Source: Lysobacterales bacterium
GTDB taxonomy: Bacteria > Pseudomonadota > Gammaproteobacteria > Xanthomonadales > Rhodanobacteraceae
Direction: 5' to 3'
Length of the DNA: 64,000 nt
Assembly (NCBI GenBank): GCA_002632325.1
Contig: NSJK01000004.1
Location: 117,448-181,447 of the forward strand
Made by a program: the position numbers and the translations under genes. The notes beneath the pieces are model-generated. The model was not told the origin of the DNA. It made no database searches and saw nothing but the letters and a program-made list of their open reading frames with translations. Numbering within the stretch: the stretch's first letter is position 1; each line of letters opens with the position of its first letter. Positions 52,104 to 61,924 of this stretch are shown here, piece after piece.

Positions 52104-55100
52104 GCCCGCCGCCACGCCCGCCCGCCGCGTATGCGGAATTGCATTGCCTGTCCAACTTCTCGTTCCTGCGCGGCGCTTCGAGCGCCGAGGAATTGTTCGC
52201 ACGTGCGAAGAAACTCGGCTATGCCGCGCTCGCGATCACCGACGAGTGCTCGCTCGCCGGCGCCGTGCGCGCACTGGTGGCCGCCGAAAGCCATGGCGTC
52301 CAGCTCATCATCGGCAGCGAGCTGCGCGTGGGTGATGGCCTCAAACTCGTGCTGCTGGCATGCGATGCGAGCGGCTACACCGACCTGTGTCGACTCATCA
52401 GCCGCGCACGCCGACGCAGCGCCAAGGGCAGCTACGCACTCGAGCGCGCTGATCTCGCCGAGCTCGGCACCGGCGTGCTCGTGCTGTGGCTCGCCGATGC
52501 CCGTGCGCGAAGCGACCAAACCGAGCACCTCGACGAACAGGCGCGCTGGCTCGCCGCACGTTTTCGCGAGCGCCTGTGGATCGCGGTCGAACTGCATCAC
52601 GGCAGCGACGATGCGGCGCGGCTGGCCGCACTCACGACGCTGGGCGCGCGTCACGCGCTGCCGCTGGTCGCCACTGGCGACGTGCACATGCACCTGCGGC
52701 GTCGGCGCGCACTGCAGGATGCACTCACCGCCACGCGCCTGCGCTGCACGCTCGCGCAGGCCGGACATGCGCTGTTTGCCAATGGCGAGCGCCATCTGCG
52801 CCGCATCGAGGATCTGCGCGCACTGTATCCACCGGCCTTGCTTGCCGAAACCCTGCGCATCGCCGCGCTGTGCCGCTTCAGTCTGCGCGGCCTCGATTAC
52901 CGCTATCCGGATGAACTCGTGCCCGCAGGCCGCAGCGCGATCGAGCACCTGCGCGTGCTCACGTGGCAGGGTGCGCATGCGCTGTGGCCGCAGGCCATTC
53001 CCGCGGCCGTGCATGCGCAGCTCGAGCGCGAATTGCTCTTGATCGAGCAACTGCGCTACGAGCATTTCTTCCTCACCGTCGAGGACATCGTGCGCTGGGC
53101 ACGCACGCGCGAGCCGCCGATCCTGTGTCAGGGCCGCGGCTCCTCGGCCAATTCGGCGGTCTGCTATTGCCTGGGCATCACCGCGGTCACACCCGAAAAC
53201 GGCAACCTCTTGTTCGAGCGTTTCCTGTCGAAGGAACGCGACGAGCCGCCCGACATCGATGTCGACTTCGAGCACGAGCGGCGCGAGGACGTCATCCAGT
53301 ACATCTACGCCAAGTACGGCCGCGAACGCGCCGCACTTGCCGCGACGGTGATCCGCTATCGCGGCCGCAGCGCATTGCGCGATATCGGCCGCGCACTCGG
53401 TTTCGCCGACGAGCAGATCGCCCTGCTCACTGCGGCTCTGGTCCACGCACGCGGCGGCGGCGATCTCGCCGCCGCGCTGCGCGAACGTGGTTTCGATCCG
53501 GACAACCGCAACGTGCAGCGCTTGTTCGCGCTGGCCGACGAGCTGCGCGGTTTTCCGCGCCATCTCTCCCAGCACGTCGGCGGCTTCGTGATCTCGCAGG
53601 CGCCGCTGCACGAACTGGTACCGGTCGAGAACGCGGCGATGCCGGCACGCACGATCATCCAGTGGGACAAGGACGATCTCGAGGAAATGCGCCTGCTCAA
53701 GGTCGACGTGCTCGCGCTGGGCATGCTCAGCGCGCTGCGCAAATGTCTGGCGCTCCTGCATGCACATGATCTGTGGACGCGACCCCGTCTGGCCGCGTTC
53801 CCGGGCCTGCACGACATTCCGGCGCCCGGCGCCGATCCATCCAGCACCGCAGTGTTCGACATGATCTGCGCCGCCGACACCGTCGGCGTGTTCCAGATCG
53901 AATCGCGTGCGCAGATGTCGATGCTGCCGCGCCTTAAACCACGCAACTTCCACGATCTGGTCGTGCAGATCGCGATCGTGCGGCCCGGTCCGATCCAGGG
54001 CGACATGGTGCATCCCTATCTGCGTCGGCGTCAGGGATTGGAAGCGGTGGACTATCCGCAGTCGCGCTTCGAACGCGAGTCCGGCAGCGAACAGTGCGCG
54101 GTGCGCGAGGTGCTCGCGCGCACGCTGGGCGTGCCGATCTTCCAGGAACAGGTGATGAAACTCATGCAGGTCGTCGCCGGCTTCACACCCGGGCAGGCCG
54201 ACCAGTTGCGCCGCGCGATGGCGGCATGGAAACACGCGGGCGATCTGGAACCGTTCCGCGACAGGATCCGCGCCGGCATGCTCGAGCGCGGCTACGAGGA
54301 GGCGTATTTCGAGCGCCTGTTCGCGCAGATCAGGGGCTTTGGTGCGTATGGCTTTCCCGAATCGCATTCGGCGAGCTTCGCCAATCTCGCCTGGGCCTCG
54401 TGCTGGCTCAAGCACTTTCATCCGGCCGCCTGGACCTGCGCCCTGCTCAATTCGCAGCCAATGGGTTTCTACGCACCGGCGCAACTGGTGCAGGATGCGC
54501 GCCGCCACGGCGTGCGCGTGCTGCCGACCGATGTCGACGCCAGCCACTGGGACTGCACACTCCAAGCCCTGCCGACGAGCGCGACGCCAACACCTCACGC
54601 CCACGCCCTGCGTCTGGGGCTGCGTCAGGTCAAGGGTATCGCTGAGGCGCTCGCGCAGCGCATCATCACCGCCCGCGCGCAGGCACCCTTCGCCCATCTC
54701 GCCGACTTCTGCGCACGCGCCTGCGTCAGCCCGACCGAACGCGCACGCCTCGCCGACGCCAACGCGCTGCGCTCGCTCAGCGGTCATCGTCACCGCGCAC
54801 GCTGGGACAGCGCAGGCATCGATCTGGGCGCGCCCCTGTTTGCCGAGCTGCCGCTCGCCGAAGCGCGCATCGAACTGCCGGTGCCGAGCGTGCGCGAGGA
54901 CGTGCTTGGCGATTACGCCACGCTCGGGCTGTCGCTGCAGGCCCATCCACTGGCCCTGATTCGCGCGCAACTGCGTCGGCGCCGCGTGCTGCGCGCAGCC
55001 GATTTCAATCGCGCCACGCAAACCGATTTGTCTGTGCGCTGCGCCGGGCTGGTCACCGTGCGCCAGCGCCCGGTCACCGCCAATGGCGTTACCTTCGTCA

Positions 55101-55312
55101 CGATCGAGGACGAAACCGGCACGGTCAACGTGGTGATCTGGCAGGCGCTCGCACAGCGCCAGACCCGCATCCTGCTCGAAGCCACGATCCTGCTGGTCGA
55201 TGGCGTGCTGCAACTCAGCGGCGATGGCGTGCGCCATCTGCTCGCGCGCCGTCTGCACGACGGCAGCGCCTTGCTGCCAGATCTTTGTTTCGACGCCCGT
55301 GATTTCCATTGA
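52100..55312 (+). CDS. dnaE2: error-prone DNA polymerase DnaE2
   Basis: Alpha-subunit-like C-family polymerase for damage-induced mutagenesis, acting with ImuA and ImuB. The 1070-residue protein has an N-terminal PHP domain (YAELHCLSNFSFLRGASSAEEL). The polymerase core contains GRGSSANSAVCYCLGIT, the metal-binding DIDVDFEHERREDVIQYI, and later FQIESRAQMSMLPRLKP. A C-terminal OB domain (GLVTVRQRPVTANGVTFVTIEDETG) follows. The length matches DnaE2 rather than replicative DnaE (about 1160-1180). Its start overlaps the imuB stop. Confidence 0.96.
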   Translation: MSPPPRPPAAYAELHCLSNFSFLRGASSAEELFARAKKLGYAALAITDECSLAGAVRALVAAESHGVQLIIGSELRVGDGLKLVLLACDASGYTDLCRLISRARRRSAKGSYALERADLAELGTGVLVLWLADARARSDQTEHLDEQARWLAARFRERLWIAVELHHGSDDAARLAALTTLGARHALPLVATGDVHMHLRRRRALQDALTATRLRCTLAQAGHALFANGERHLRRIEDLRALYPPALLAETLRIAALCRFSLRGLDYRYPDELVPAGRSAIEHLRVLTWQGAHALWPQAIPAAVHAQLERELLLIEQLRYEHFFLTVEDIVRWARTREPPILCQGRGSSANSAVCYCLGITAVTPENGNLLFERFLSKERDEPPDIDVDFEHERREDVIQYIYAKYGRERAALAATVIRYRGRSALRDIGRALGFADEQIALLTAALVHARGGGDLAAALRERGFDPDNRNVQRLFALADELRGFPRHLSQHVGGFVISQAPLHELVPVENAAMPARTIIQWDKDDLEEMRLLKVDVLALGMLSALRKCLALLHAHDLWTRPRLAAFPGLHDIPAPGADPSSTAVFDMICAADTVGVFQIESRAQMSMLPRLKPRNFHDLVVQIAIVRPGPIQGDMVHPYLRRRQGLEAVDYPQSRFERESGSEQCAVREVLARTLGVPIFQEQVMKLMQVVAGFTPGQADQLRRAMAAWKHAGDLEPFRDRIRAGMLERGYEEAYFERLFAQIRGFGAYGFPESHSASFANLAWASCWLKHFHPAAWTCALLNSQPMGFYAPAQLVQDARRHGVRVLPTDVDASHWDCTLQALPTSATPTPHAHALRLGLRQVKGIAEALAQRIITARAQAPFAHLADFCARACVSPTERARLADANALRSLSGHRHRARWDSAGIDLGAPLFAELPLAEARIELPVPSVREDVLGDYATLGLSLQAHPLALIRAQLRRRRVLRAADFNRATQTDLSVRCAGLVTVRQRPVTANGVTFVTIEDETGTVNVVIWQALAQRQTRILLEATILLVDGVLQLSGDGVRHLLARRLHDGSALLPDLCFDARDFH

Positions 55313-55488
55313 GCCAATCACCCCTATTGCGCCTCCGCAATCCAGCAACGGCACCTGAATCGGATCAGGCCGCGGACCGCGATGATCCCGGCTTGACGGC
55401 CACCGCGCGGAGCGCACAATCCCCAGCCGTGGGCCGAGTTGCCGACCATCCTGATCGGCATGGATCGACTCGCGATCGGACCTTGCCG

Positions 55489-56010
55489 ATGCCGACCCAT
55501 TCACTCGATCCTGCCTCCGCCGACGTCTACGCCGCGGCCTATGATGAACTGCTGCGCATTGCGCGCCGCGAACGACGCAAGGCCAACGCCTCGGCCACGG
55601 TCAACACCACGGCCCTGGTGCACGAGACCTGGCTCAAGCTGCGTTCGCATATTGAGACTGTCGATCTCGACCGCACGCATTTTCTTGCGATTGCCGCGCG
55701 CGCGATGCGTCAGGTGTTGATCGACCACGCACGCCGCGGTATCGCACGCAAGCGCGAGCACCTGTCGGTCACGCTCGATCACGCCGACGACGGCCCGGAT
55801 TCGACACCGGCCTTCGACATCCTTGAGCTCGACGCCGCGATGCGCCGCCTCGAAGGTCTTGATGCACGCCTCGCCCGCGTCGTCGATCTGCACGTTTTTT
55901 CAGGCATGGAGTTTCACGAGATCGCCACGCTCGAAGGCATCCCCGAACGCAGCCTGTTCCGCCTGTGGCGCAATGCCCGCGTCTTCCTGCTTGCCGAGCT
56001 CAGCTCATGA
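55489..56010 (+). CDS. ECF-type RNA polymerase sigma factor
   Basis: Alternative sigma factor of the kinase-linked ECF type (TIGR02999-like). The 173-residue protein begins MPTHSLDPASADVYAAAYDELLRIARRERRK; the region 2 core is TALVHETWLKLRSH with FLAIAARAMRQVLIDHARRG. Region 4 reads LEGLDARLARVVDLHVFSGMEFHEIATLEGIPERSLFRLWRNARVFL, a helix-turn-helix for the -35 element. The ATG at 55489 gives normal length; an upstream start would add about 60 residues of no family. It overlaps the kinase start as ATGA at 56007-56010, so kinase and sigma are made together. Confidence 0.9.
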   Translation: MPTHSLDPASADVYAAAYDELLRIARRERRKANASATVNTTALVHETWLKLRSHIETVDLDRTHFLAIAARAMRQVLIDHARRGIARKREHLSVTLDHADDGPDSTPAFDILELDAAMRRLEGLDARLARVVDLHVFSGMEFHEIATLEGIPERSLFRLWRNARVFLLAELSS

Positions 56011-58946
56011 ACATCCGCAACGAGGATTGGCGAGAGCTGTTGCCGCTGTTCGAACACCTCAGCGAAGCTGCGCCCGACACGCGCGAACACCTGCTCGATG
56101 AACTCACCCGTGGTCGCCCGCAACTGCGTGCACGGCTGCTGCAATTGCTGGACCTCGACGCCTGCGGTCAATCGATCGCCCACTCCGTCGCCCAGTGGCG
56201 CGAGCGCCTGCTGCTCGACGCGGACCAGACGCCCCCGCCGACGCGGCTGGGTCCTTGGCGCATCGTGCGCGAGCTCGGCGCCGGCGGCATGGGCCAGGTC
56301 TTCCTCGCCGAACGCGCCGACGGCACCTACGAGCAGAAGGTCGCGCTCAAGCTGATTCGTGCCGAACTCAACGACGAGTCGGCGATCCGGCGTTTTCTCG
56401 ATGAGCGTCGCATGCTCGCCGTGCTCGACCATCCCGGCATTGCCGGCCTCATCGACGGCGGCGTCGATGAATCGGGTCGCCCGTGGTTCGCGATGCATCA
56501 CGTCGAAGGGATCCCGCTGCCCGAGTACTGCACAAAGCATCAGGCCAGTCTCGATGAGCGCCTGCGCCTGCTCATCGCCGTATGCGATGCGGTGGCCTAC
56601 GCGCACCGCCACTTCGTCGTGCACTGCGATCTCAAACCGTCGAACGTGTTGGTGGATGCAAGCGGCCAACCGCAGTTGCTCGACTTCGGCATTGCCCGCT
56701 GGCTCGAACGCGCGCCCTTGCCCGACCCGCACAGCGCCACCACGGCCACCCATGCACTCACGCCCGGCTATGCCTCGCCCGAACAACTGGCCGGCGAGCC
56801 ACTGGGTACCACCAGCGATGTGTACGCGATCGGCGCGATGCTGCACGAAGTGCTCGGCGGCCAACGTCCCTACGCCGGATCCGACACCCGCGTTGCCGAT
56901 GCCGTCCAGGCACAGGCGCGGGGAGAGCCGCCTGCGGTTTCGCTGCTCGCGCAGCAACATCCGGGGCCCGTCGCGCCACGACAGCTGCGCGGCGATCTCG
57001 ACACCATCGTCAGTACCGCGCTGCGTCACGACCCGGCGCAGCGTTATCCCGACGCAGCAGCCCTGGGAGATGACCTGCGCGCGTTTCTCTCGGGCCGACC
57101 CCTGTGCGCGCAACGCAACAGCCCGCGCCATCGTGCCCGCAAGTTCGTTGCGCGCCATCGTCTGGCCGTGGCCCTGTCTGTGCTTGCGCTGATCGGCCTG
57201 ATCGCCACCACCGCCATCGCCTTGCAGCAGAACGCGGTTGCGCGGCGCGAACTGGTGGCAACGCGCGCGGTGCGTGATTTCCTGCTCGACATCTTTCGCG
57301 GTATCGATCCGCGCGAGACGAACGATCAGATCGACACACGCTTGCTGATCGACCGCAGCGCCGCCAATCTCGACAACGCGCTCAAGACGCAACCCGAACT
57401 TGCGGCCAGCTTCGCGCAGGCGCTTGGCGAGGTCTATTTTCACCTCGCTGCCTACGACCAGGCCGAGACGATGCTGCAGCGGGCACTCGATCTCACACGA
57501 GCACGCGAAGGCATGCAGGCACCTGCAAGTGCACCGGTGCTGCGCATCCTTGCGCAGACGCTGGCCGAGCGCGGCAAGCTCGGCGAGGCCGATGCGGCGC
57601 TTGCCAGCGCCCGTGCGATCGATTCGCAACACGCGGACATCGGAGCGCGCGTCGACGACGATGCCATCGCCGCCGATCTCGCGCAGCTTGCCGGCAAACT
57701 CGATCAGGCACAGAAGCTGATCGATGCGGCGATCAACAGTGCCGACAGTCTGCCGTCGTCACGGCGTGCGACCCTGCTCAACCAGCGGGCGCAGGTGGCC
57801 GCCGCTCGCGGCGCCCTCGATGATGCCGAGCGGGATACTCAGGCCGCACTCGCGCTGTTCCGCGAACAGGATGGCAACGACACGCTCGACGTCGCCGAGA
57901 ACCTCATCAATCTCGGCGTATTGCGCATGCGCCGTGGCGATGCCGCCGGCGCCGAACCGATCTTCCGCGAGGGGCTGGCGACCTACCAGCGCCGCCTGCC
58001 GAGCGAGCATCCGCTGCTCGCCAAGGCGATGAGCAATCTTGCGCGTGCACTCGATCGCGAAGGCAAGAGCGATGAAGCCGAACCGATCTACCTCGACGTG
58101 CTCGCCATGCAACGACGCCTGTTCGGCGAGACGCATGCGGACGTTGCCACCACGCTGAACAATCTCGCCGTGCTGCATGTCGGCCGCTCCGAATACGCCA
58201 AGGCGCGCACGATGATGCAGGCGGTCGTCGACATCTGGACTCGCCTCTCGGGCGCCAGGCATCCGCTCGCGCTGGCCTCGCGCACCAATCTGGGCGTGAT
58301 CGAACGCGAAGAGGGCGACTACGCGGCAGCACGCGCCACGCTCGAATCCGTGCTCGCGGACTATCGCAGCCTGCCCGACATGGCAGCGCGCGAAGCGGGC
58401 TGCCTGGATCAACTCGGTACGCTCGATCGCTATGAGGGCAAGCCGGATCAGGCCTTGGTCCGACATCGCGAGGCGGCCGCATTGCGCGCCGGCCTCAAGC
58501 AGCTCAATCCGCTCGAACGCGCGGCTGGCCTCGTCGCCTGGTCACTCAGCGAAAGCGCAGCTGGTGCGGGGGCCTCGGCGCGCGAGCACGCCATCGCGGC
58601 ACTGACTCTGCTCGACAGCGTCAAGGCGCAGTCCGACCCGCATTACGCCGATGCGCTCGTCGCACGTGCGCGCGCCGAATTGGCGCTGCACGATATCAAG
58701 GCCGCCACGGCAAGCGTGCAGGTCGCCGCCGCGGTGCGCGCAAAGCACTTTCCCGCGAGCGACTGGCGCAACGCCGAAATCGAGCTGCTCGAAGCGGAAC
58801 TCGCCGCGCAGCGTGCGCAGCGCACCAGCGCGATCACCAAGGCAGCCCACGCACGCGATCTGCTGATCGCGCAGCGCGGCGTGAACAATCCGCTGGTCGA
58901 CCAGGCCAAACGTCTGCTCACGCGCGAACACGCCGGCGCGCCGTGA
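56007..58946 (+). CDS. membrane Ser/Thr protein kinase with TPR sensor/effector region
   Basis: Probable regulator of the coupled sigma factor. The 979-residue protein has an eukaryotic-type kinase domain at about residues 80-350: glycine loop GAGGMGQV (91-98), K115 in VALKLIR, catalytic loop HCDLKPSN (206-213, HCD instead of HRD), DFG (226-228) and PGYASPEQL. A transmembrane segment (LAVALSVLALIGLIATTAIAL) follows at about residues 390-410. The remaining 560 residues are tetratricopeptide repeats (for example EHPLLAKAMSNLARALDREGKSDEAEPIY). It is co-translated with the ECF sigma gene. Confidence 0.92.
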   Translation: MNIRNEDWRELLPLFEHLSEAAPDTREHLLDELTRGRPQLRARLLQLLDLDACGQSIAHSVAQWRERLLLDADQTPPPTRLGPWRIVRELGAGGMGQVFLAERADGTYEQKVALKLIRAELNDESAIRRFLDERRMLAVLDHPGIAGLIDGGVDESGRPWFAMHHVEGIPLPEYCTKHQASLDERLRLLIAVCDAVAYAHRHFVVHCDLKPSNVLVDASGQPQLLDFGIARWLERAPLPDPHSATTATHALTPGYASPEQLAGEPLGTTSDVYAIGAMLHEVLGGQRPYAGSDTRVADAVQAQARGEPPAVSLLAQQHPGPVAPRQLRGDLDTIVSTALRHDPAQRYPDAAALGDDLRAFLSGRPLCAQRNSPRHRARKFVARHRLAVALSVLALIGLIATTAIALQQNAVARRELVATRAVRDFLLDIFRGIDPRETNDQIDTRLLIDRSAANLDNALKTQPELAASFAQALGEVYFHLAAYDQAETMLQRALDLTRAREGMQAPASAPVLRILAQTLAERGKLGEADAALASARAIDSQHADIGARVDDDAIAADLAQLAGKLDQAQKLIDAAINSADSLPSSRRATLLNQRAQVAAARGALDDAERDTQAALALFREQDGNDTLDVAENLINLGVLRMRRGDAAGAEPIFREGLATYQRRLPSEHPLLAKAMSNLARALDREGKSDEAEPIYLDVLAMQRRLFGETHADVATTLNNLAVLHVGRSEYAKARTMMQAVVDIWTRLSGARHPLALASRTNLGVIEREEGDYAAARATLESVLADYRSLPDMAAREAGCLDQLGTLDRYEGKPDQALVRHREAAALRAGLKQLNPLERAAGLVAWSLSESAAGAGASAREHAIAALTLLDSVKAQSDPHYADALVARARAELALHDIKAATASVQVAAAVRAKHFPASDWRNAEIELLEAELAAQRAQRTSAITKAAHARDLLIAQRGVNNPLVDQAKRLLTREHAGAP

Positions 58947-58955
58947 AGCCGGCGT

Positions 58956-59516
58956 TCAAGTCGCGCCGCCCACACGGCCCATGAACGGCCGGTAGTAGCG
59001 CAGCTCGGCAATCGAGTCGCGCACGTCGCTGAGCGCGGTGTGCGCCGATTCCTTGGTGAAGCCATGCGCGACATCGGGCGCCCAGCGCCGCGCGAGTTCC
59101 TTGACCGTCGACACATCGAGGTTGCGGTAGTGGAAGAAGCGCTCGAGCCGCGGCATCAGTCGGTACAGAAATCGCCGATCCTGGCAGATCGAATTGCCGC
59201 ACATCGGCGACTTGCCGGCCGGCAGCCACTTGACCAGGAATGCCATCGTCAGCGCCTCGGCCGTCGGAACATCCACTTGCGAATCGATCACGCGCTGCCA
59301 CAGGCCCGACTTGTGGTGCTGGTTGCGATTCCAGTCATCCATCGCTTCGAGTCGCGCCAGCGGATGCGCAATCGCGAACTCGGGCCCTTCGGCGAGCAGG
59401 TTGAGATCCTTGTCGGTGACCACGGTGGCGATTTCCAGGATCGAATCATGATCGGGATCGAGTCCGGTCATCTCGAGGTCGATCCAGATCAGGTTGTGCT
59501 CGTCAGGCTGGGACAT
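58956..59516 (-). CDS. orn: oligoribonuclease
   Basis: 3'-5' exonuclease that degrades 2-5 nt RNAs, including pGpG from c-di-GMP turnover. The 186-residue protein has the DEDDh motifs: [12 protein letters not shown] (first D-x-E), a middle D in [16 protein letters not shown], and [14 protein letters not shown] (H-x-x-x-x-D). The start at 59516 is an ATG; a TTG start would add five residues. It is divergent from sbcB. A PilZ c-di-GMP receptor is also encoded in the window. Confidence 0.96.
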   Translation of the reverse strand: MSQPDEHNLIWIDLEMTGLDPDHDSILEIATVVTDKDLNLLAEGPEFAIAHPLARLEAMDDWNRNQHHKSGLWQRVIDSQVDVPTAEALTMAFLVKWLPAGKSPMCGNSICQDRRFLYRLMPRLERFFHYRNLDVSTVKELARRWAPDVAHGFTKESAHTALSDVRDSIAELRYYRPFMGRVGGAT

Positions 59517-59569
59517 GGCATTGCGCGGCAATTGGCTCAGGCCCGAAGTCTACTTGGTATGCTCACGCG

Positions 59570-61000
59570 ATGACCGCGAGCTTCCTCTGGCACGACTACG
59601 AAACCACCGGCACCGACCCGCGTCGCGATCGGCCCGCGCAGTTCGCGGCGCTGCGCACCAATGCCGAACTGGAGCCGATCGGCGAGGCAGTGACGCTCTT
59701 CTGCCAACCCGCACCCGACATCCTGCCGCAGCCACAGGCTTGCCTCATCACCGGCATCACGCCACAGCGCATGCAGCGCGAGGGACTGATCGAGGCCGAG
59801 TTCGCCGCGCGCGTGCACGAGCTCATGAGCGAGGCCGCGACCTGCACGGTCGGCTACAACTCGATCCGCTTCGATGACGAGTTCACGCGCAACCTGTTCT
59901 ACCGCAACTTCCACGATCCCTACGAGCGCGAGTACAAGGCCGGCAATTCACGCTGGGACCTGATCGACCTCGCGCGCATGTGCTACGCGCTGCGGCCGCA
60001 AGGCATCGAGTGGCCGCTCAATGCCGAGGGCGCACCCAGCTTCAAGCTCGAGGAGCTCGCCCGCGCCAACCGGATCGAGCAGACCCGGGCCCATGACGCC
60101 CTTTCCGACGTGCTCACCACGCTCGGTCTGGCCCGACTGCTGCGTGACAAGCAACCCAGACTTTTCCAATTTCATTTCGATCTGCGCAAGAAGCAGCGTG
60201 CGTTCGAACTGCTCGACGTGGCCCGCATGACGCCGCTGGTGCACGTCTCCTCGCGCTATCCCGCCACGCGCGGGTGCCTCGCGGTGGTGGCACCGATCGC
60301 GATACACCCCTCGCAGCCCAACGGCGTGATCGTGTGGGATCTCGATACCGACCCGTCGATCCTGCAGGGCCTCGATGCCGACGAGATCGCCGACCGCGTG
60401 TTCACGCCGCGCGCCGACCTGCCGGAAGGCATCGAGCGCATTCCGCTCAAGCTCATCCACGCCAACAAGTCGCCCGCGATCGCGCCGCTGAACGTGCTGA
60501 GCACGGTCGATCACGCGCGCATCGGTCTGGATCTGCCGCGCGCACTCGCCAACGGTGAACGCTTGCGCAGCATGACCGGCATCGCCGACACGCTGCGCGC
60601 GGTGTATGCACTCGGCGAGACGCACAACGCGCCTTCCGACCCGGAACTGGCGATCTACGCGGGCTTTGCCAGCGATGCGGATCGGCGCCTGTTTCGTCAG
60701 GTGCGCAGCACGCCACCGGCGCAGCTTGGCCAGCGCCACTTCGCCTTCGCCGATGCGCGCTTCGCCGAATTGCTGCTGCGCTATCGCGCACGCAACTGGC
60801 CGCAGACTCTCGATACCGAAGAAACCGAACGCTGGAACGCGTTTCGCACGCGCCGGCTTGAAGTACAGACCGATCTCACCACGCTCACGCGCGAGCAGTA
60901 TCGCCAGCTCATCGCCGACCTGCGCAGCGCGCCGAAGACCACACCGGCTCAACACGCCTTGCTCGACGAACTCGCGCAATGGGAACAGTCACTGGATTGA
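59570..61000 (+). CDS. sbcB: exodeoxyribonuclease I
   Basis: 3'-5' single-strand DNA exonuclease for recombination and repair. The 476-residue protein has Exo motifs FLWHDYETTGTDPRRDRPAQ (the D-x-E), TVGYNSIRFDDEFTRNLFYRN and TRAHDALSDVLTTLGLARLL. The SH3-like and helical C-terminal parts of ExoI follow. The length matches E. coli SbcB (475). It is divergent from orn by 53 bases; the DUF2461 gene follows 7 bases after its stop and is likely co-transcribed. Confidence 0.95.
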   Translation: MTASFLWHDYETTGTDPRRDRPAQFAALRTNAELEPIGEAVTLFCQPAPDILPQPQACLITGITPQRMQREGLIEAEFAARVHELMSEAATCTVGYNSIRFDDEFTRNLFYRNFHDPYEREYKAGNSRWDLIDLARMCYALRPQGIEWPLNAEGAPSFKLEELARANRIEQTRAHDALSDVLTTLGLARLLRDKQPRLFQFHFDLRKKQRAFELLDVARMTPLVHVSSRYPATRGCLAVVAPIAIHPSQPNGVIVWDLDTDPSILQGLDADEIADRVFTPRADLPEGIERIPLKLIHANKSPAIAPLNVLSTVDHARIGLDLPRALANGERLRSMTGIADTLRAVYALGETHNAPSDPELAIYAGFASDADRRLFRQVRSTPPAQLGQRHFAFADARFAELLLRYRARNWPQTLDTEETERWNAFRTRRLEVQTDLTTLTREQYRQLIADLRSAPKTTPAQHALLDELAQWEQSLD

Positions 61001-61007
61001 GTCAACG

Positions 61008-61694
61008 ATGGCGACCACGTATTTCTCTGCCGCAACGTTCACGTTCCTGCGCGCGCTTGCGCGCAACAACAACCGCAGCTGGTTCATCGCCAACAAGGCC
61101 CGTTACGAGCGCGACGTGCGCGAGCCCTATCTGCAGTTGATCGCCGACCTGCAGGCGCCCCTGGCGAAGATCAGCACGCACTACGTCGCCGACCCGCGTC
61201 GCCAGGGCGGCTCGCTGTTTCGCATTCATCGCGACATCCGCTACAGCAACGACAAGACGCCGTACAAGATCTGGGCAGGCGCCCGCTTTGCGCATGAACG
61301 GCGGCGCGAGATCGAAGCGCCCTCGTTCTATCTGCATCTGCAGCCGGGTGACTGCTTTGCCGGCGGTGGCATCTGGAATCCCGAGAGCGCGACGCTCAAG
61401 CAGATCCGCAATTTCCTCGCCGACAATCCTGCAGCCTGGAAGCGCGCGGCCCACACGCGCGCGTTCCGCGAGCGCTTCGAGTTCTGGGGCGGAACGCTCA
61501 AACGCCCACCGGCAGGATTCGATCCGGCACACGAACTGATCGAGGACCTCAAGCGCAAACACTACGCCGCGGGTCACGATTTTCCGGAAGCGCTCGCGTG
61601 CTCGGACGAATTGCAGCCCCTGCTCATCGACACCTTCAAGCGCATCGCGCCATTGATCGACTATCTCTGCGCGGCGCTCGATCTCGAGTTCTGA
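61008..61694 (+). CDS. DUF2461/TIGR02453 family protein
   Basis: Function unknown. The 228-residue protein has the family signature: FTFLRALARNNNRSWFIANKARYERDVREPYLQLI at the start, then FRIHRDIRYSNDKTPYKIWAGARFAH, FYLHLQPGDCFAGGGIWNPES and the closing HYAAGHDFPEAL. The highly conserved arginine, tryptophan and histidine set suggests an enzyme, but no reaction is known to me. It lies directly downstream of sbcB (7 bases), which suggests co-transcription but not necessarily a shared role. Confidence 0.88.
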   Translation: MATTYFSAATFTFLRALARNNNRSWFIANKARYERDVREPYLQLIADLQAPLAKISTHYVADPRRQGGSLFRIHRDIRYSNDKTPYKIWAGARFAHERRREIEAPSFYLHLQPGDCFAGGGIWNPESATLKQIRNFLADNPAAWKRAAHTRAFRERFEFWGGTLKRPPAGFDPAHELIEDLKRKHYAAGHDFPEALACSDELQPLLIDTFKRIAPLIDYLCAALDLEF

Positions 61695-61924
61695 GCCAGA
61701 TCAGGCCCACCGGGGCTTTTTGCTGCAGGTGCAGATTGACGCTGCCACAGCCAGCGGCGCAGCATCCAATACGCTGCCGTACGGTGCGGGGAGAGAACAC
61801 CTTCGGCAAGCATGACCTTCATGCCCGAACCGATCGGCCACGGCCGCAGGGAAGCGCCCCGCGGCCGAGCGGCGTGGGCCCGGACAAGCCGCGCCTCCTG
61901 TGGCGCGTGCCTTTGGGAGAGAAC

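Noticed and set aside
52010..55504. Open frame of more than 1100 codons on the minus strand across dnaE2
   Set aside because: It is antisense to a fully recognisable dnaE2, has no known domains, and is a by-product of high GC at third codon positions.
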